In this document: piece by piece, positions 8,511-18,038 of the stretch | How positions within the stretch are numbered: the first letter of the stretch is position 1 | Layout: each line of letters opens with the position of its first letter | Assembly (NCBI GenBank): GCA_021809565.1 | Contig: JAJZKG010000004.1 | Coordinates: 1 to 52,120 of the forward strand | From: a bacterium | Lineage (GTDB): Bacteria; Patescibacteria; Dojkabacteria; JAKAPS01; JAJZLI01 | Reading direction: 5' to 3' | Length of the DNA stretch: 52,120 nucleotides | Program-made: the position numbers and the translations under genes | Notes under the pieces: model-generated | Database searches by the model: none | Told to the model about the DNA's origin: nothing | What the model saw: the letters and a program-made list of their open reading frames with translations, nothing else

Positions 8511-9662
8511 ATGGATTTAATAAAAATTGGAACAATTCAAGAACAAGCACAAGGATTTAAAGCTTTTATACCTAACCCATTCCCTCCAAAAGAAGGTTTT
8601 AATTTTGGTGCAAAAATACTGAAAAAAAATGATCAAGCAACTAGACTATTGGGAAAATTAGATGGAATTACTAAACTTTTACCAGATGCTGACTTCTTTT
8701 TATTAATGTATTTGAGGAAAGATGCAGCTTCTTCTAGTCAAATTGAAGGTACAATGGCTACCATGATTGATACAATAAAGACAGAGGCAAATATTACTAC
8801 AGATGTACCTGAAGATGTAGACGATATATTACATTATATAAAAGCTCTCAATTATGGAATTAAACGTGTTACATCAGATGATTTTCCAGTTTCACTTCGT
8901 TTTATAAAAGAATTGCATGAGATACTTATGAGTCAAGCACGATCAACACATTTTTCTGATCCAGGAGAATTCAGAAAGAGTCAAAATTGGATTGGAGGAA
9001 CAAGACCAGATAACGCACGTTATGTCCCTCCTCCTGTAGGCAGTATGAATCAAGCACTAAATGATCTTGAAAATTTTATACATTCAACTGACACAACGCT
9101 TACCCTAATTAAAGCTGCATTATTACACGCACAATTTGAGACGATTCATCCATTTCTTGATGGAAATGGAAGAACTGGGAGGATGCTTATAACATTTTAT
9201 TTGTGGCAAGAAGGGTTTATTGAAAAACCTGTATTATTTTTATCTTCATACTTTAAAAAATATCAACAAATATATTATGAGAAACTTTTTGGATATCATA
9301 ATGGCAATGTTTCAGATTGGGTTGATTTTTTTCTTGATGGAGTAATTGAGATTGCAGGTGAGGCAATAGATATTGTTGAAAAAATCACTGTACTAAGAGA
9401 AGAAGATATGTTGAAGATACGAAAGCTAGGAAAAAGAGCCTCAGAAAATGCAATAATGATTTTACCCAAGTTATATGCTCAACCAATTATTAATATAGCT
9501 CTTCTTCAGAAATGGACTGGATTTACTCGTGCTGGGTCACAGAAAGTTATTGATCGTTTTATAGAAAACAAAATTCTCGTACTTCAAGATCACAATAAAA
9601 AATATGGTAAATCATATATTTATAAAAAATACGTAGATATTTTTAAAGATAGTAAAATATAA
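8511..9662 (+). CDS. Fic family protein (AMPylase-type) with N-terminal inhibitory motif
   Basis: This 383-residue class II Fic protein has the complete active motif HPFLDGNGRTGR beginning at His213. The N-terminal SSSQIEG segment matches the [S/T]xxxE[G/N] inhibitory helix that clamps ATP in class II enzymes. Fic proteins transfer AMP (or related groups) to hydroxyl side chains of target proteins. The C-terminal ~90 residues (NAIMILPKLYAQPIINIALLQKW, then FTRAGSQKVIDRFIENKIL) look like a winged helix, common in Fic proteins. I start at ATG 8511 (MDLIKIG) because a TATATA box ends six bases upstream; the in-frame TTG at 8478 would start inside an operator box. Four operator-like boxes lie just upstream. 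Confidence 0.9.
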   Translation: MDLIKIGTIQEQAQGFKAFIPNPFPPKEGFNFGAKILKKNDQATRLLGKLDGITKLLPDADFFLLMYLRKDAASSSQIEGTMATMIDTIKTEANITTDVPEDVDDILHYIKALNYGIKRVTSDDFPVSLRFIKELHEILMSQARSTHFSDPGEFRKSQNWIGGTRPDNARYVPPPVGSMNQALNDLENFIHSTDTTLTLIKAALLHAQFETIHPFLDGNGRTGRMLITFYLWQEGFIEKPVLFLSSYFKKYQQIYYEKLFGYHNGNVSDWVDFFLDGVIEIAGEAIDIVEKITVLREEDMLKIRKLGKRASENAIMILPKLYAQPIINIALLQKWTGFTRAGSQKVIDRFIENKILVLQDHNKKYGKSYIYKKYVDIFKDSKI

Positions 9663-9716
9663 ATCCTTATTGGTATAGTAGACAATGTCAAAACCATTAC
9701 TTATAAATTCTAATAC

Positions 9717-10601
9717 CTACTGCATAAAAAAATTAAATACTTTATTTTTTGACTCATCTGCAACTTCATGCCCCAGATTTTTACCTATATCTAGATTGAC
9801 ATTCATTTGTAGAGATTTAAGATATTTATAATATTCTTTTAATCTATCCACTGGATCTTTACCTAATATAAGTTTATATCTGTCAACCAGTTTTCTATCG
9901 TAATTTAACTCAAATTCTATTGGATCATTCATATCTTTATCACCTACATAAAGATAATATGGAATTTTTTTAAATTTATCTATACTAAATTCATTATCTG
10001 ATATTTTATCTATATCATTTATTCCAAAAGGATAACCTATTGTTAGACCTTTATAAGAAGATATAGGGTAGATATAGTCTCCTGCAAGTAATAATGCAAC
10101 TTTATCTACCGATGCGGGATGAAGTAAAGAAAATCTATTGGCAAATAGTCCCCCAGCAGATACTCCACCTATAAATATCTTTTTATGATATTTTAACCCT
10201 TCCAAATTTAATTTTAATTTCATCAAATCAATCATTTTAATTAATTCTAAATCGGGTCTTGTAAAAAAATTAGTCCCATCTTTAATTAAATCTTCAATCA
10301 TAACCTCTTGAGACATAATTTGAGAGTCTAGTCTAAGCTTTCCTACATTCCTAGGTAAGACTGGTGTTAAAACAATAGTATTAGTATTTGTACAATATTT
10401 ACAGATTGATTTGATTGTACTAAGCATTTGATGTGGTATATTACTGTATTGATTATCATATAGGATACTTCCATGTAACCAAACAAGAATCCTAACTTTT
10501 TTGTCTTTATTTAAATTAGGTACATATATTAATTGATTATATTTAATATCATCATTATACTTAACTTCAATAATTTTATTTCTATCTACAAGGTCGTACA
10601 T
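9717..10601 (-). CDS. Alpha/beta hydrolase (esterase / PHB-depolymerase-like)
   Basis: This 294-residue protein has an alpha/beta-hydrolase core: ILVWLHGSILYDN forms the oxyanion region, GVSAGG carries the nucleophile Ser, YVGDKD a candidate acid and NLGHEVAD the catalytic His. The large middle segment and the lack of a signal peptide suggest a cytosolic carboxyl-esterase or feruloyl-esterase-like enzyme. Substrate is unknown. It faces the Fic gene convergently with about 50 bases between them. Confidence 0.72.
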   Translation of the reverse strand: MYDLVDRNKIIEVKYNDDIKYNQLIYVPNLNKDKKVRILVWLHGSILYDNQYSNIPHQMLSTIKSICKYCTNTNTIVLTPVLPRNVGKLRLDSQIMSQEVMIEDLIKDGTNFFTRPDLELIKMIDLMKLKLNLEGLKYHKKIFIGGVSAGGLFANRFSLLHPASVDKVALLLAGDYIYPISSYKGLTIGYPFGINDIDKISDNEFSIDKFKKIPYYLYVGDKDMNDPIEFELNYDRKLVDRYKLILGKDPVDRLKEYYKYLKSLQMNVNLDIGKNLGHEVADESKNKVFNFFMQ

Positions 10602-10698
10602 AATATCTTAACTATTAATATTTTTAAAATTATTTAATTTTCTTAAATTCTTTAAGTGTAATCCAGCTTGTGAAAGAATCGGTTTAATTGAATGTTGT

Positions 10699-10890
10699 TT
10701 ATATGAGGAATATGTTGTTTTTTTCTGATCCATCAATTTCTTCAGGATAAAGTTCTATTGCTTCTTGAATATTTTTTTTAGCTTCTTTATAACTTCCTCC
10801 TTGAGAAGCAACTCCGAATTCTAAACAATCAGCCACAAAGAATTTTCCTTCTTTCCAAATAACTATATGTAAAATATTTATACCTTTCAT
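10699..10890 (-). CDS. HicB-like small protein (orphan antitoxin fold)
   Basis: This 63-residue protein resembles the HicB / UPF0150 fold: a first strand ILHIVIWKEGKFFVADCLEFGVASQG followed by SYKEAKKNIQEAIELYPEE. HicB proteins neutralise HicA RNases. No HicA-like gene is next to it and there is no C-terminal DNA-binding domain, so it is an orphan and may do something else. TATAAT (forward 10897-10902) lies six bases before the ATG, so the mRNA should be leaderless. Confidence 0.75.
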   Translation of the reverse strand: MKGINILHIVIWKEGKFFVADCLEFGVASQGGSYKEAKKNIQEAIELYPEEIDGSEKNNIFLI

Positions 10891-11001
10891 GCAATAATTA
10901 TAACATGCATCAAAAATGGATTACAGGTATACATTCAACATTTTTTTATTACTAATTTATATTTTGCTTAAATATGAAATATAGTATAAGATTATTATAC
11001 T

Positions 11002-11466
11002 ATGGATAGACTAGAAATTGGTGATAAGGCTCCTCAGTTTACACTCAAAGATTCAAAGGACGAGAGTGTATCCTTGTCTTCATACAGGGGTCAGAATGTA
11101 GTTTTATACTTTTACCCTAAAGATGGAACTCCTGGATGTACAATAGAAGCTCAAAAATTCAGAAATGACTATAAAGAATACCTTGATCATAATACTGAAA
11201 TAATAGGTATCAGTGTTGATAGTGAGAAGGCACATGAAAATTTTTGCACTAAATATGAATTATCATTTACACTTTTATCAGATAAAAACAAAGAAGTGGT
11301 AAAATTATATGGAGTATTGGGTAAAAGCCTTTTTGGGGAAGGTACAAAACGAGTAACATTTCTTATTGATGAAAATCAATCAATTTCAAATATATGGTGG
11401 AAAGTGAATGTTTTAAAGCATTCTAAAGAAGTTTTGGATTTTATAAAAAATAAGGAAAATGTTTAA
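11002..11466 (+). CDS. bcp: Thioredoxin-dependent peroxiredoxin (Bcp type)
   Basis: This 154-residue peroxiredoxin of the Bcp/PrxQ class reduces hydroperoxides in the cytosol. The peroxidatic site TPGCT has Cys46, Thr43 and Pro44 in place, and Arg117 in GTKRVTF is the usual supporting Arg. The resolving Cys usually found five residues after the first in Bcp is Gln51 here; Cys82 in NFCTKY is the only other Cys and may take over, or the enzyme may work as 1-Cys. The start codon sits just after a TATAAG/TATTAT-rich stretch (10985-10998). Confidence 0.92.
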   Translation: MDRLEIGDKAPQFTLKDSKDESVSLSSYRGQNVVLYFYPKDGTPGCTIEAQKFRNDYKEYLDHNTEIIGISVDSEKAHENFCTKYELSFTLLSDKNKEVVKLYGVLGKSLFGEGTKRVTFLIDENQSISNIWWKVNVLKHSKEVLDFIKNKENV

Positions 11467-11482
11467 ATTGTTTTAACTTTGT

Positions 11483-12910
11483 CTAGATTCTGAACCCGAA
11501 TATTTTATCAAAAATACTCCAAACATAATATTTAACAAACCCTACTGTATCTTTATATACATATGTATCAGGGAAAGCATATAATATTCCATCTGATGAT
11601 CCTATGTAAATTTCATTATTAACTAATGCAGGGTTTGCACCAGAAAACTGAGCGGTCTTCCCCACTCCAAATCTGTGTACTCCAAGCACATCTCCATTCT
11701 TAGCATTTAGTGCATAGAAATTTTTAAACTCATCTCCAAAGTATAGTATACCATGTGAATAAACTGCGCCATCTTTAACATCACCATAAACTTTTGTCAT
11801 CCAGTTCATTTTTCCTGTGTTTATATTGAATGAATAAAATCTCCCTTTACCGATTGGATTTCCTACATATATTGAATTTTTAACTATAATAGAATTGGCT
11901 GTTTCCATGGCCATAGGGTTACTACCAAAGCCTAATATATGATCCCATGCTATTTCTCCTGTTTTTTTAGATAATACATATAATACTTCATAAAATTTAT
12001 TAGGTGTAGGAGAAAGTGCTTCACCAGATATAACCACATATTTTGAATTTGAAGATGGAGAACAATCAGTTAATCCTCCAAATGATTGAGGCATAGCTCT
12101 CTGCCATAATATTTTTTTATCTCTTATATTGATAGCTGCTACATATTGAGTCTGATTAGGTAATCCTTCTCCAAAGTATGCAACATTGTGATTCAAATTT
12201 ATAGAAGACATAGATACATAACCTTTTAGATTATCTACCCAATTAACAGTTCCTGTCTTAGCATTTATAGAATAGAAATGTTTCCCTCCATTTGCAACGT
12301 ACAAATTCCCATGTTTATATGCAAAAGAAGGCATATTTTCACCAATAGTACTCTTCATCCAAATTACCTTTCCTGTTTTAGCTGACAATGCATAAATACC
12401 ATTATTACCTGATCCACGAACTACACTATTTTTCCCTGTTGCATTTACAGACGTTAATTTTGATGAATTTGTTATAGATGTTTTATATAGATTATTACCT
12501 GTTCCAAAATAGACAACTCCATTTACAACTAAAAGTTGATTCATAATTTCATTATTAACTTTGGTTTTCCAGACTAGTTTTCCAGTCTGTGCATTTACCG
12601 CATATATATAAAAATTATTATCACCAAAATAGGCAACTCCATTTACAACTGTTGGTGTAGATATAATTTGATTATGAGCTCCTTTTACAATATCACTAAA
12701 TTGAAAACTTTTATTTATAACACCATTAGAATATGTATAATTTCTAGAGCTTGTCATTCCTTGTTGGGTTAGCGAATGATTAAATGAAACTATTGTATTT
12801 AAAGAAGGGTAATATCTTTGGTTTGAGATATTTATAAGATTGATTATAAATAGAAGAACAAGTAAAACTACTACTGTTACAAAAAATTTTAAAAGATTTG
12901 ATTTATGCAT
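11483..12910 (-). CDS. Membrane-anchored PQQ-like beta-propeller protein
   Basis: This 475-residue protein has one N-terminal membrane helix (about residues 8-28) and an outside domain built of repeats ending in Ala-x-TG-x-x-W: TGKLVWKTKV, TGKVIWMKST, TGTVNWVDNL, DKKILWQRAM, TGEIAWDHIL, TGKMNWMTKV and NGDVLGVHRF. Seven such motifs suggest a seven- or eight-bladed PQQ-like propeller similar to BamB or quinoprotein dehydrogenase scaffolds. No heme motif or obvious catalytic residues are seen, so a structural or binding role is more likely than dehydrogenase activity. It belongs to a block of exported propeller proteins between 11.5 and 17.4 kb. Confidence 0.8.
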   Translation of the reverse strand: MHKSNLLKFFVTVVVLLVLLFIINLINISNQRYYPSLNTIVSFNHSLTQQGMTSSRNYTYSNGVINKSFQFSDIVKGAHNQIISTPTVVNGVAYFGDNNFYIYAVNAQTGKLVWKTKVNNEIMNQLLVVNGVVYFGTGNNLYKTSITNSSKLTSVNATGKNSVVRGSGNNGIYALSAKTGKVIWMKSTIGENMPSFAYKHGNLYVANGGKHFYSINAKTGTVNWVDNLKGYVSMSSINLNHNVAYFGEGLPNQTQYVAAINIRDKKILWQRAMPQSFGGLTDCSPSSNSKYVVISGEALSPTPNKFYEVLYVLSKKTGEIAWDHILGFGSNPMAMETANSIIVKNSIYVGNPIGKGRFYSFNINTGKMNWMTKVYGDVKDGAVYSHGILYFGDEFKNFYALNAKNGDVLGVHRFGVGKTAQFSGANPALVNNEIYIGSSDGILYAFPDTYVYKDTVGFVKYYVWSIFDKIFGFRI

Positions 12911-13024
12911 AATTTTATAAGTCTAAAAGATTTTACAATATATCTACGCTAAATACAACATGTATCTATTTATATAGTAGTCTCTATAATTTATAGTATT
13001 TTATTATTAATGGTATTCTTTGAG

Positions 13025-13603
13025 TTATACTAGTCTCACCATTTCTATTTGTGGTACATAGATTTTGGGGTTAAGTCTTTCTAGTACTATTGGTTTTTGT
13101 TTCTTTTTATATATAAACCCATGTTTCTCATAGAACCCTATTGCTTTTTTATTGTAAGAAATTACATTAACATAAATTTTTTTCGAATTTAATTTTTCAA
13201 TCATTTTGTTAATTAATATAGATCCTAAACCATTTCCTTGATGATTCTTATCTATATACAGGGTATCAATTGATTTTCTGAAATTTCTGGCTTTTACAAT
13301 AGAATAACCTACTACCTTGTTACTATCAAGAACAAGAAAGAATGATGAAAAGTTTTTAATATCATGTACATACTTTTTATATGCTTCTACCTCTTCATCA
13401 AAATTTCTAAAATTTTCTGTTATCTTATCCCTTGTAATATTTAAATCATCGTTCACATATGTATCAAGCCATATCATTCTTCTTAATTTTGATATTTGGC
13501 TTATATATGGATCCAATGTATGGACCAAATCACTGTCAATATTTAATACACTATAATTTTTCATATTATAATGTATACAATTATTTATTATGTATTGTTT
13601 CAT
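13025..13603 (-). CDS. GNAT family N-acetyltransferase
   Basis: This 192-residue GNAT-fold protein has the acetyl-CoA-binding segment KNHQGNGLGSILINKM (motif A, Q-x-x-G-x-G/A) preceded by IDTLYID, and the C-terminal NKKAIGFYEKHGF motif B. The acceptor substrate is unknown. The start is uncertain: ATG 13603 follows the propeller gene upstream by 14 bases, whereas ATG 13564 (MKNYSVLN) has TATACA seven bases before it, matching the local leaderless pattern. I annotate the longer form. Confidence 0.85.
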   Translation of the reverse strand: MKQYIINNCIHYNMKNYSVLNIDSDLVHTLDPYISQISKLRRMIWLDTYVNDDLNITRDKITENFRNFDEEVEAYKKYVHDIKNFSSFFLVLDSNKVVGYSIVKARNFRKSIDTLYIDKNHQGNGLGSILINKMIEKLNSKKIYVNVISYNKKAIGFYEKHGFIYKKKQKPIVLERLNPKIYVPQIEMVRLV

Positions 13604-13617
13604 TAATAATCTGAGGA

Positions 13618-14616
13618 TTAGGGTAGTTTTGGCGGGAAATATACTCCATCATATATACCATAAGATACAGGTTGAGGTGTTCCAGTTGATATATTATATA
13701 ACCCTTCTTTATAAGAGTAATATTTTATTCCTGAAACATCAGGATTTGCACTCCTAAACACAGCAAGTAGAGTTTGTGAATTATAGCCTATTCCATCTAT
13801 ATATTGCTTGTTTATAGTTATTATATTTTTATATTTTTTTGTATTTAAATTTATAGAATAAACACTTGCATTGTATAGCCCTGAAGATTGGACATAATCT
13901 CTTACTAAATAAAGATTTGCCTTATATCCTGCAACTCCATCTGCATATCCTCCTAAATATGCCACACATGATAAAACATTCCAATTTGATGTATTTACCT
14001 TAATAAGAGTACAAGCCTTTCCTTGATAAGGATAAGAATGTAGATTTATATATAAATAATTGTTATAAAAATATATACCATGTGGGTTATTCAAACCAGT
14101 TACTACTGGAATAGCCGTAAAAGTTTTAGTGTTGATTTTAACAATAGCTCCATTTATTACATCTGTGGCATACAGTGATCCATTATATAGAGCTAAGTCT
14201 CCTACTCCTTGAAAATTGATAAAATTTCCACCAGATGTATACCCATTTATAGTTGATAAGAAATTACCTTGAGAACATTTAGATATAGATCCTTTTTTAG
14301 TTGTACATATATTTATACTATTACTCTCATTAGATATTGCATATTCATTATTCTTTATTTCTATAACAGAATCCGCAGATTTGCCAGGACCAAGGTATCC
14401 GCTTACTGTATTTTTTATGTGACTATACAAATTTATAGAATATAGATAATTTAATCCTGTAAAATAAGCAATGTTGTTTAATTGAACTTTCTTAGATATA
14501 TGGGTAGTTACTCTATTACCTTTTGTTTCTGAGGTAGAATGAAATACTTTAGTACGGTTTAGAAATACTGCTATAATAATAAGTATTCCTATAATTAGTA
14601 TCAATTTATTTTTCAT
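13618..14616 (-). CDS. Exported propeller-like protein with N-terminal anchor
   Basis: This 332-residue protein has an N-terminal hydrophobic segment (residues 4-19) that is either a signal anchor or an uncleaved signal. The rest shows repeated hydrophobic strands of the type LALYNGSLYATDVINGAIVKIN and IYFYNNYLYINLHS, which suggest a six- or seven-bladed beta-propeller. Two likely disulfide pairs are seen (CTTKKGSISKC and CTLIKVNTSNWNVLSC), fitting a location outside the membrane. Function is unknown. It runs opposite to the propeller gene at 14696, with about 80 bases between the divergent starts. Confidence 0.65.
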   Translation of the reverse strand: MKNKLILIIGILIIIAVFLNRTKVFHSTSETKGNRVTTHISKKVQLNNIAYFTGLNYLYSINLYSHIKNTVSGYLGPGKSADSVIEIKNNEYAISNESNSINICTTKKGSISKCSQGNFLSTINGYTSGGNFINFQGVGDLALYNGSLYATDVINGAIVKINTKTFTAIPVVTGLNNPHGIYFYNNYLYINLHSYPYQGKACTLIKVNTSNWNVLSCVAYLGGYADGVAGYKANLYLVRDYVQSSGLYNASVYSINLNTKKYKNIITINKQYIDGIGYNSQTLLAVFRSANPDVSGIKYYSYKEGLYNISTGTPQPVSYGIYDGVYFPPKLP

Positions 14617-14695
14617 GAATAATTCAAGACTAGATTTGATGACATGGTATATGTAATAATCAGTTTATACCATATTGTCTTATATCACAAATTCT

Positions 14696-15748
14696 ATGAA
14701 AGAGTCTAATCTTAATCGGTCAAGTAGAAACTTTATTATACTTGTAATTGTTATTTTATTAGTGCTTGTAGTCATATTTCATGGCTCTGGTACAAGTAAA
14801 AAAGTATCTCCTAGTAAGGTTACAAAAAAGGTTGTGGTAAAAAAACCTAAGGCTGTAGTAGCCCAAAATCCACTAGGTGTTAATATATATATTTGTGATT
14901 CTAAAAATAATAGGATTATAGAGGTTAATCCTCAAAAACAGATAATATGGCAGATGACAGGAATACAAGACCCAGATGATGTTCAAGTATACAAAAAAAA
15001 TAGATTGATAGTTAACCAGGAAAATTATAACAGAGTCATAGAAATTAACACACAAACTAAACAAATAGTATGGAGTTATGGTCATTTGGGTGTTCCAGGA
15101 TATCAACCAGGATATTTAGGCAGGTATCTTGATGATTCTTTTATGCTACCAAACGGGAATGTATTAATTACAGATGCTGGGAATATGAGAGCTATTGCTG
15201 TAAATAAGACTGGTCAAATAGTTTGGCAATATGGTCATACTGGTGTAGTTAGTACAAGCCCTGGATATTTAGCTGCTCCAGATGATGCGATGCCAATACC
15301 TGGTCAGAGTATATTAATAACAGATGTTGCTAACCATTCTGCTATAGATGTCAATCCTAATGGTAAAACTATAAACTGGAAAGTTAATATTCCAGAATTC
15401 TATCCTTCTGATGTTGTAACTCTTCCCGGTGGTAATTTACTTTCTACTGACTGGGTTTTACCTGGTAAAATACAAGTAATAACAAAACAAGGTACAGCTA
15501 TTTGGACATATCAACCAACTGGAGCAAATACTCTAAATCATCCTTCTTCGGCTCAATTACTTCCAAATGGTAATTATCTTGTAGTTGATGATCGTAATGA
15601 TAGGGTTTTTGTACTGAATCCAAAGACTAAGCAAATAGTATGGCAATATGGTATCACTGGACAAGCTGGAATTGGACCTGGGATGTTGAATGATCCTTCT
15701 GGAGTAGCACTGGCAACTCCAATGGAATCACCTGCTTTTGTAAAATAA
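14696..15748 (+). CDS. Membrane-anchored beta-propeller protein (NHL/PQQ-like repeats)
   Basis: The protein has one N-terminal membrane helix (about residues 13-31), a Lys/Val/Pro-rich linker, then a propeller with blades ending in IIWQMTG, IVWSYGHLG, IVWQYGHTG, INWKVN, AIWTYQPTG and IVWQYGITG. Each blade carries a DVQV/NVLITD-type strand (for example LPNGNVLITDAGN and LPGGNLLSTDW). That makes about six blades facing the outside. No catalytic motif is seen; binding of a ligand or another surface protein is likely. I chose ATG 14696 over an in-frame TTG at 14675 because TATATC (14681-14686) lies nine bases upstream and the TTG adds no conserved residues. Confidence 0.78.
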   Translation: MKESNLNRSSRNFIILVIVILLVLVVIFHGSGTSKKVSPSKVTKKVVVKKPKAVVAQNPLGVNIYICDSKNNRIIEVNPQKQIIWQMTGIQDPDDVQVYKKNRLIVNQENYNRVIEINTQTKQIVWSYGHLGVPGYQPGYLGRYLDDSFMLPNGNVLITDAGNMRAIAVNKTGQIVWQYGHTGVVSTSPGYLAAPDDAMPIPGQSILITDVANHSAIDVNPNGKTINWKVNIPEFYPSDVVTLPGGNLLSTDWVLPGKIQVITKQGTAIWTYQPTGANTLNHPSSAQLLPNGNYLVVDDRNDRVFVLNPKTKQIVWQYGITGQAGIGPGMLNDPSGVALATPMESPAFVK

Positions 15749-15871
15749 AAATAGTATAGATATTTATCACTCTGTAATAGATCTAGATTTAAGCCATTAT
15801 TCTTGATTGATTTACAAAATTAGTAATCAGTGTAATATATATAATATTACTTTGTATATATTAATATTTTT

Positions 15872-17362
15872 ATGAACACAAAAATAAAAGGTTTTTATTT
15901 TGTTTTATTTTTCTTTGCTTTTCTTTTTTCCTTTTTATTTGTTTATATGTTCTCTACAGTTAAGGTTTTTGCAGATGCACCTGATGCCTCCCAGATTAGT
16001 GCTGTGAGTAAGGATGCAAAAATAGTAGTGCTCCCTACACAACTTCCAACTGGAGCTCCAACTGGATATTATATTATAACTAAGACTGGTAGCGTATTTT
16101 CTTATGGGAATGCCGTATTTTATGGAGATTTATCTCAAATACCTAACATTCCTAATAACCAAGTAGCAGATATGGTTGTAACAGCAAATGATTTGGGTTA
16201 TTACATCCTAACAAAAGATGGGGGTGTGTATACATTTGGAAATGCAGTCTTTAGAGGTTCTGTGTTTAATATATCATCTGCTCCAATTAAAAATGCTGTA
16301 TCTTTAAAATTAACACCTGATGGTCTAGGTTATTATGTATTAACTGAGGATGGTGCAGTTTATACTTTTGGTGACGCCGTATTTCAGGGATCAATGTATA
16401 ATATACCGCAGGCTCCAAACAAAGTTCCTGTATCTTTGAGTATTACTCCTAATAACCAAGGTTACTATATTCAAACAGAAGATGGGGGTGTATATACCTT
16501 TGGCAGTGCTAAATTTATGGGTTCTGTATATAATATTCCTCAGGCTCCTGACAAAAATGCAATGGGTCTTAAGTTAACACCGAATGGACAGGGTTATTAT
16601 ATACAAACAACTGATGGAGGAATATATACATTTGGAAATGCACAATTTTATGGTTCTATATATAACATACCAAAGGCTCCAAATAGTGTGGTATCCGATT
16701 TAGCTATATCACCAAACGGACAAGGTTATTATGCTTTAACTGCAGATGGAGGGGTATATACATTTGGAAATGCTGAATTTGAAGGATCAGATGCAGGAGA
16801 TGTAGCTGAAAGCTCACTTACAGTAAGAAGTTACATACAACTTCCATATAGTTCTAATACTGGTGTGGTTGAGGGTATGTTGCAGAATAATTCAAATTCT
16901 ACAATGAGTAATATATCTGTTACAGCTACTGGATCTTTTGGATCTAAAACATTTACACCTTTTTTGAGTACATTGAATCCTGATCAAAAATCTCCATTTA
17001 TATTCTCATATCAAGGAGTATATTCTTCAACTTTGACATTTACTGTTACTGGTACTCAATCACCTACAAACACTAATCCTTTAAGTGTAGGGAATATTCA
17101 GGTAACAAATAATTCTACCTCAATTACTGTATCTGGAGTTGTTACAAATAATTCGTCTTCAACTATAAATAACCCTATTGTTTCTGTAGTATTCTTTAAT
17201 TCTAACGAACAATTTGTGTCAGTTTTATATCCAGACAATTTAAGTAGTTTTACACTTCAACCTGGTGCAACTGCTACATTTAGTACAACTCTCACAGGTA
17301 GTTATGTATCTCAAGTATCTACAAATACTGATAATGCAGTAAAAGCTTTTGTAACATATTAA
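15872..17362 (+). CDS. Secreted protein: six propeller repeats plus two Ig-like FxLYD-type domains
   Basis: This 496-residue exported protein has a clear signal peptide (hydrophobic residues about 9-31, cleavage probably after VFA near residue 34). Residues about 65-305 hold six repeats of the form GYYI-T-DGGVYTFGNA-F-GS-YNIP-AP, the same module as in the protein at 5078. The C-terminal half contains two beta-sandwich domains (VVEGMLQNNSNSTMSNISV and ITVSGVVTNNSSSTINNPIV) resembling FxLYD/Ig-like adhesion domains. It is likely released or surface-bound, since no anchor is visible at the C-terminus. An intrinsic terminator follows. Confidence 0.8.
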   Translation: MNTKIKGFYFVLFFFAFLFSFLFVYMFSTVKVFADAPDASQISAVSKDAKIVVLPTQLPTGAPTGYYIITKTGSVFSYGNAVFYGDLSQIPNIPNNQVADMVVTANDLGYYILTKDGGVYTFGNAVFRGSVFNISSAPIKNAVSLKLTPDGLGYYVLTEDGAVYTFGDAVFQGSMYNIPQAPNKVPVSLSITPNNQGYYIQTEDGGVYTFGSAKFMGSVYNIPQAPDKNAMGLKLTPNGQGYYIQTTDGGIYTFGNAQFYGSIYNIPKAPNSVVSDLAISPNGQGYYALTADGGVYTFGNAEFEGSDAGDVAESSLTVRSYIQLPYSSNTGVVEGMLQNNSNSTMSNISVTATGSFGSKTFTPFLSTLNPDQKSPFIFSYQGVYSSTLTFTVTGTQSPTNTNPLSVGNIQVTNNSTSITVSGVVTNNSSSTINNPIVSVVFFNSNEQFVSVLYPDNLSSFTLQPGATATFSTTLTGSYVSQVSTNTDNAVKAFVTY

Positions 17363-17380
17363 ATAGATATTGAAAAATAA

Positions 17381-17411
17381 AAAGTAACTCCAGAAATGGA
17401 GTTATTTTTTT
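17381..17411 (+). terminator. Intrinsic terminator
   Basis: TAACTCC (17385-17391) pairs with GGAGTTA (17398-17404) across a six-base loop and is followed by seven T. This is the clearest terminator on the plus strand. The remaining ~240 bases to the next gene are A/T-rich and show nothing else I can name. Confidence 0.85.
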
Positions 17412-17653
17412 GCTATCCTATTATATTTCTATATAAATTTTATTTCTCGATAGCTTTTTTGCTAATATAATAGTTATGCTACTGAACTTATTTAGGTCTA
17501 TTAATATAATTCTAATAATTTATTAATATGTTTTTAATTTACCAGATATATATTCCCAATTATTAAATAGTAGTACTTTCTATCTCTGTTTGAAACATTT
17601 TAAAGGATATCAGTGTATATAAATGTGTATTTAGTTTATTTATATTTAATATT

Positions 17654-18031
17654 ATGAAAAATCAAAAAGTAATAAATATAGTTATTTTAGTTGTTGTTGC
17701 TATTGCATTTGGTGCCATAGGATATTTCATACCACATAAAGTTACACACAAAGGAAAAAAAGGAACTATTCAAGGCACTAATACTACAACAAAGAAAGCA
17801 TCCTTGAAAGTGAAACATGCTGCATTAACATATGTACAAGGGAGTATTAGTAGTATATCGACAAGTACGCTTACAGTTAATGGTACAAATATAATGGTCA
17901 CGAAAGGTACGAAAATATATAATGGAGTAACTTTAGAGAATATCAGCTCACTACAAGACGGAACAACAGTAAGTGCTATTGGCACACACACCAAGAAAGG
18001 GTTTATAGCTAGATTTATAATTGTAACATAA
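17654..18031 (+). CDS. Small membrane-anchored protein ahead of the MacAB-type genes
   Basis: This 125-residue protein has an N-terminal membrane helix (residues 7-26), a basic Thr/Lys linker, and a C-terminal domain with short strands (VQGSISSISTSTLTVNGTNIMV, then GTTVSAIGTHTKKGFIARFIIV). That pattern resembles the small OB-like beta-barrel of DUF5666 proteins. It ends seven bases before the MacA-like gene, so it is probably part of that export operon. TATATT (17641-17646) lies seven bases upstream of the ATG. Its role is unknown; a periplasm-side or outer accessory of the exporter is an inference from position. Confidence 0.65.
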   Translation: MKNQKVINIVILVVVAIAFGAIGYFIPHKVTHKGKKGTIQGTNTTTKKASLKVKHAALTYVQGSISSISTSTLTVNGTNIMVTKGTKIYNGVTLENISSLQDGTTVSAIGTHTKKGFIARFIIVT

Positions 18032-18038
18032 TAATATA

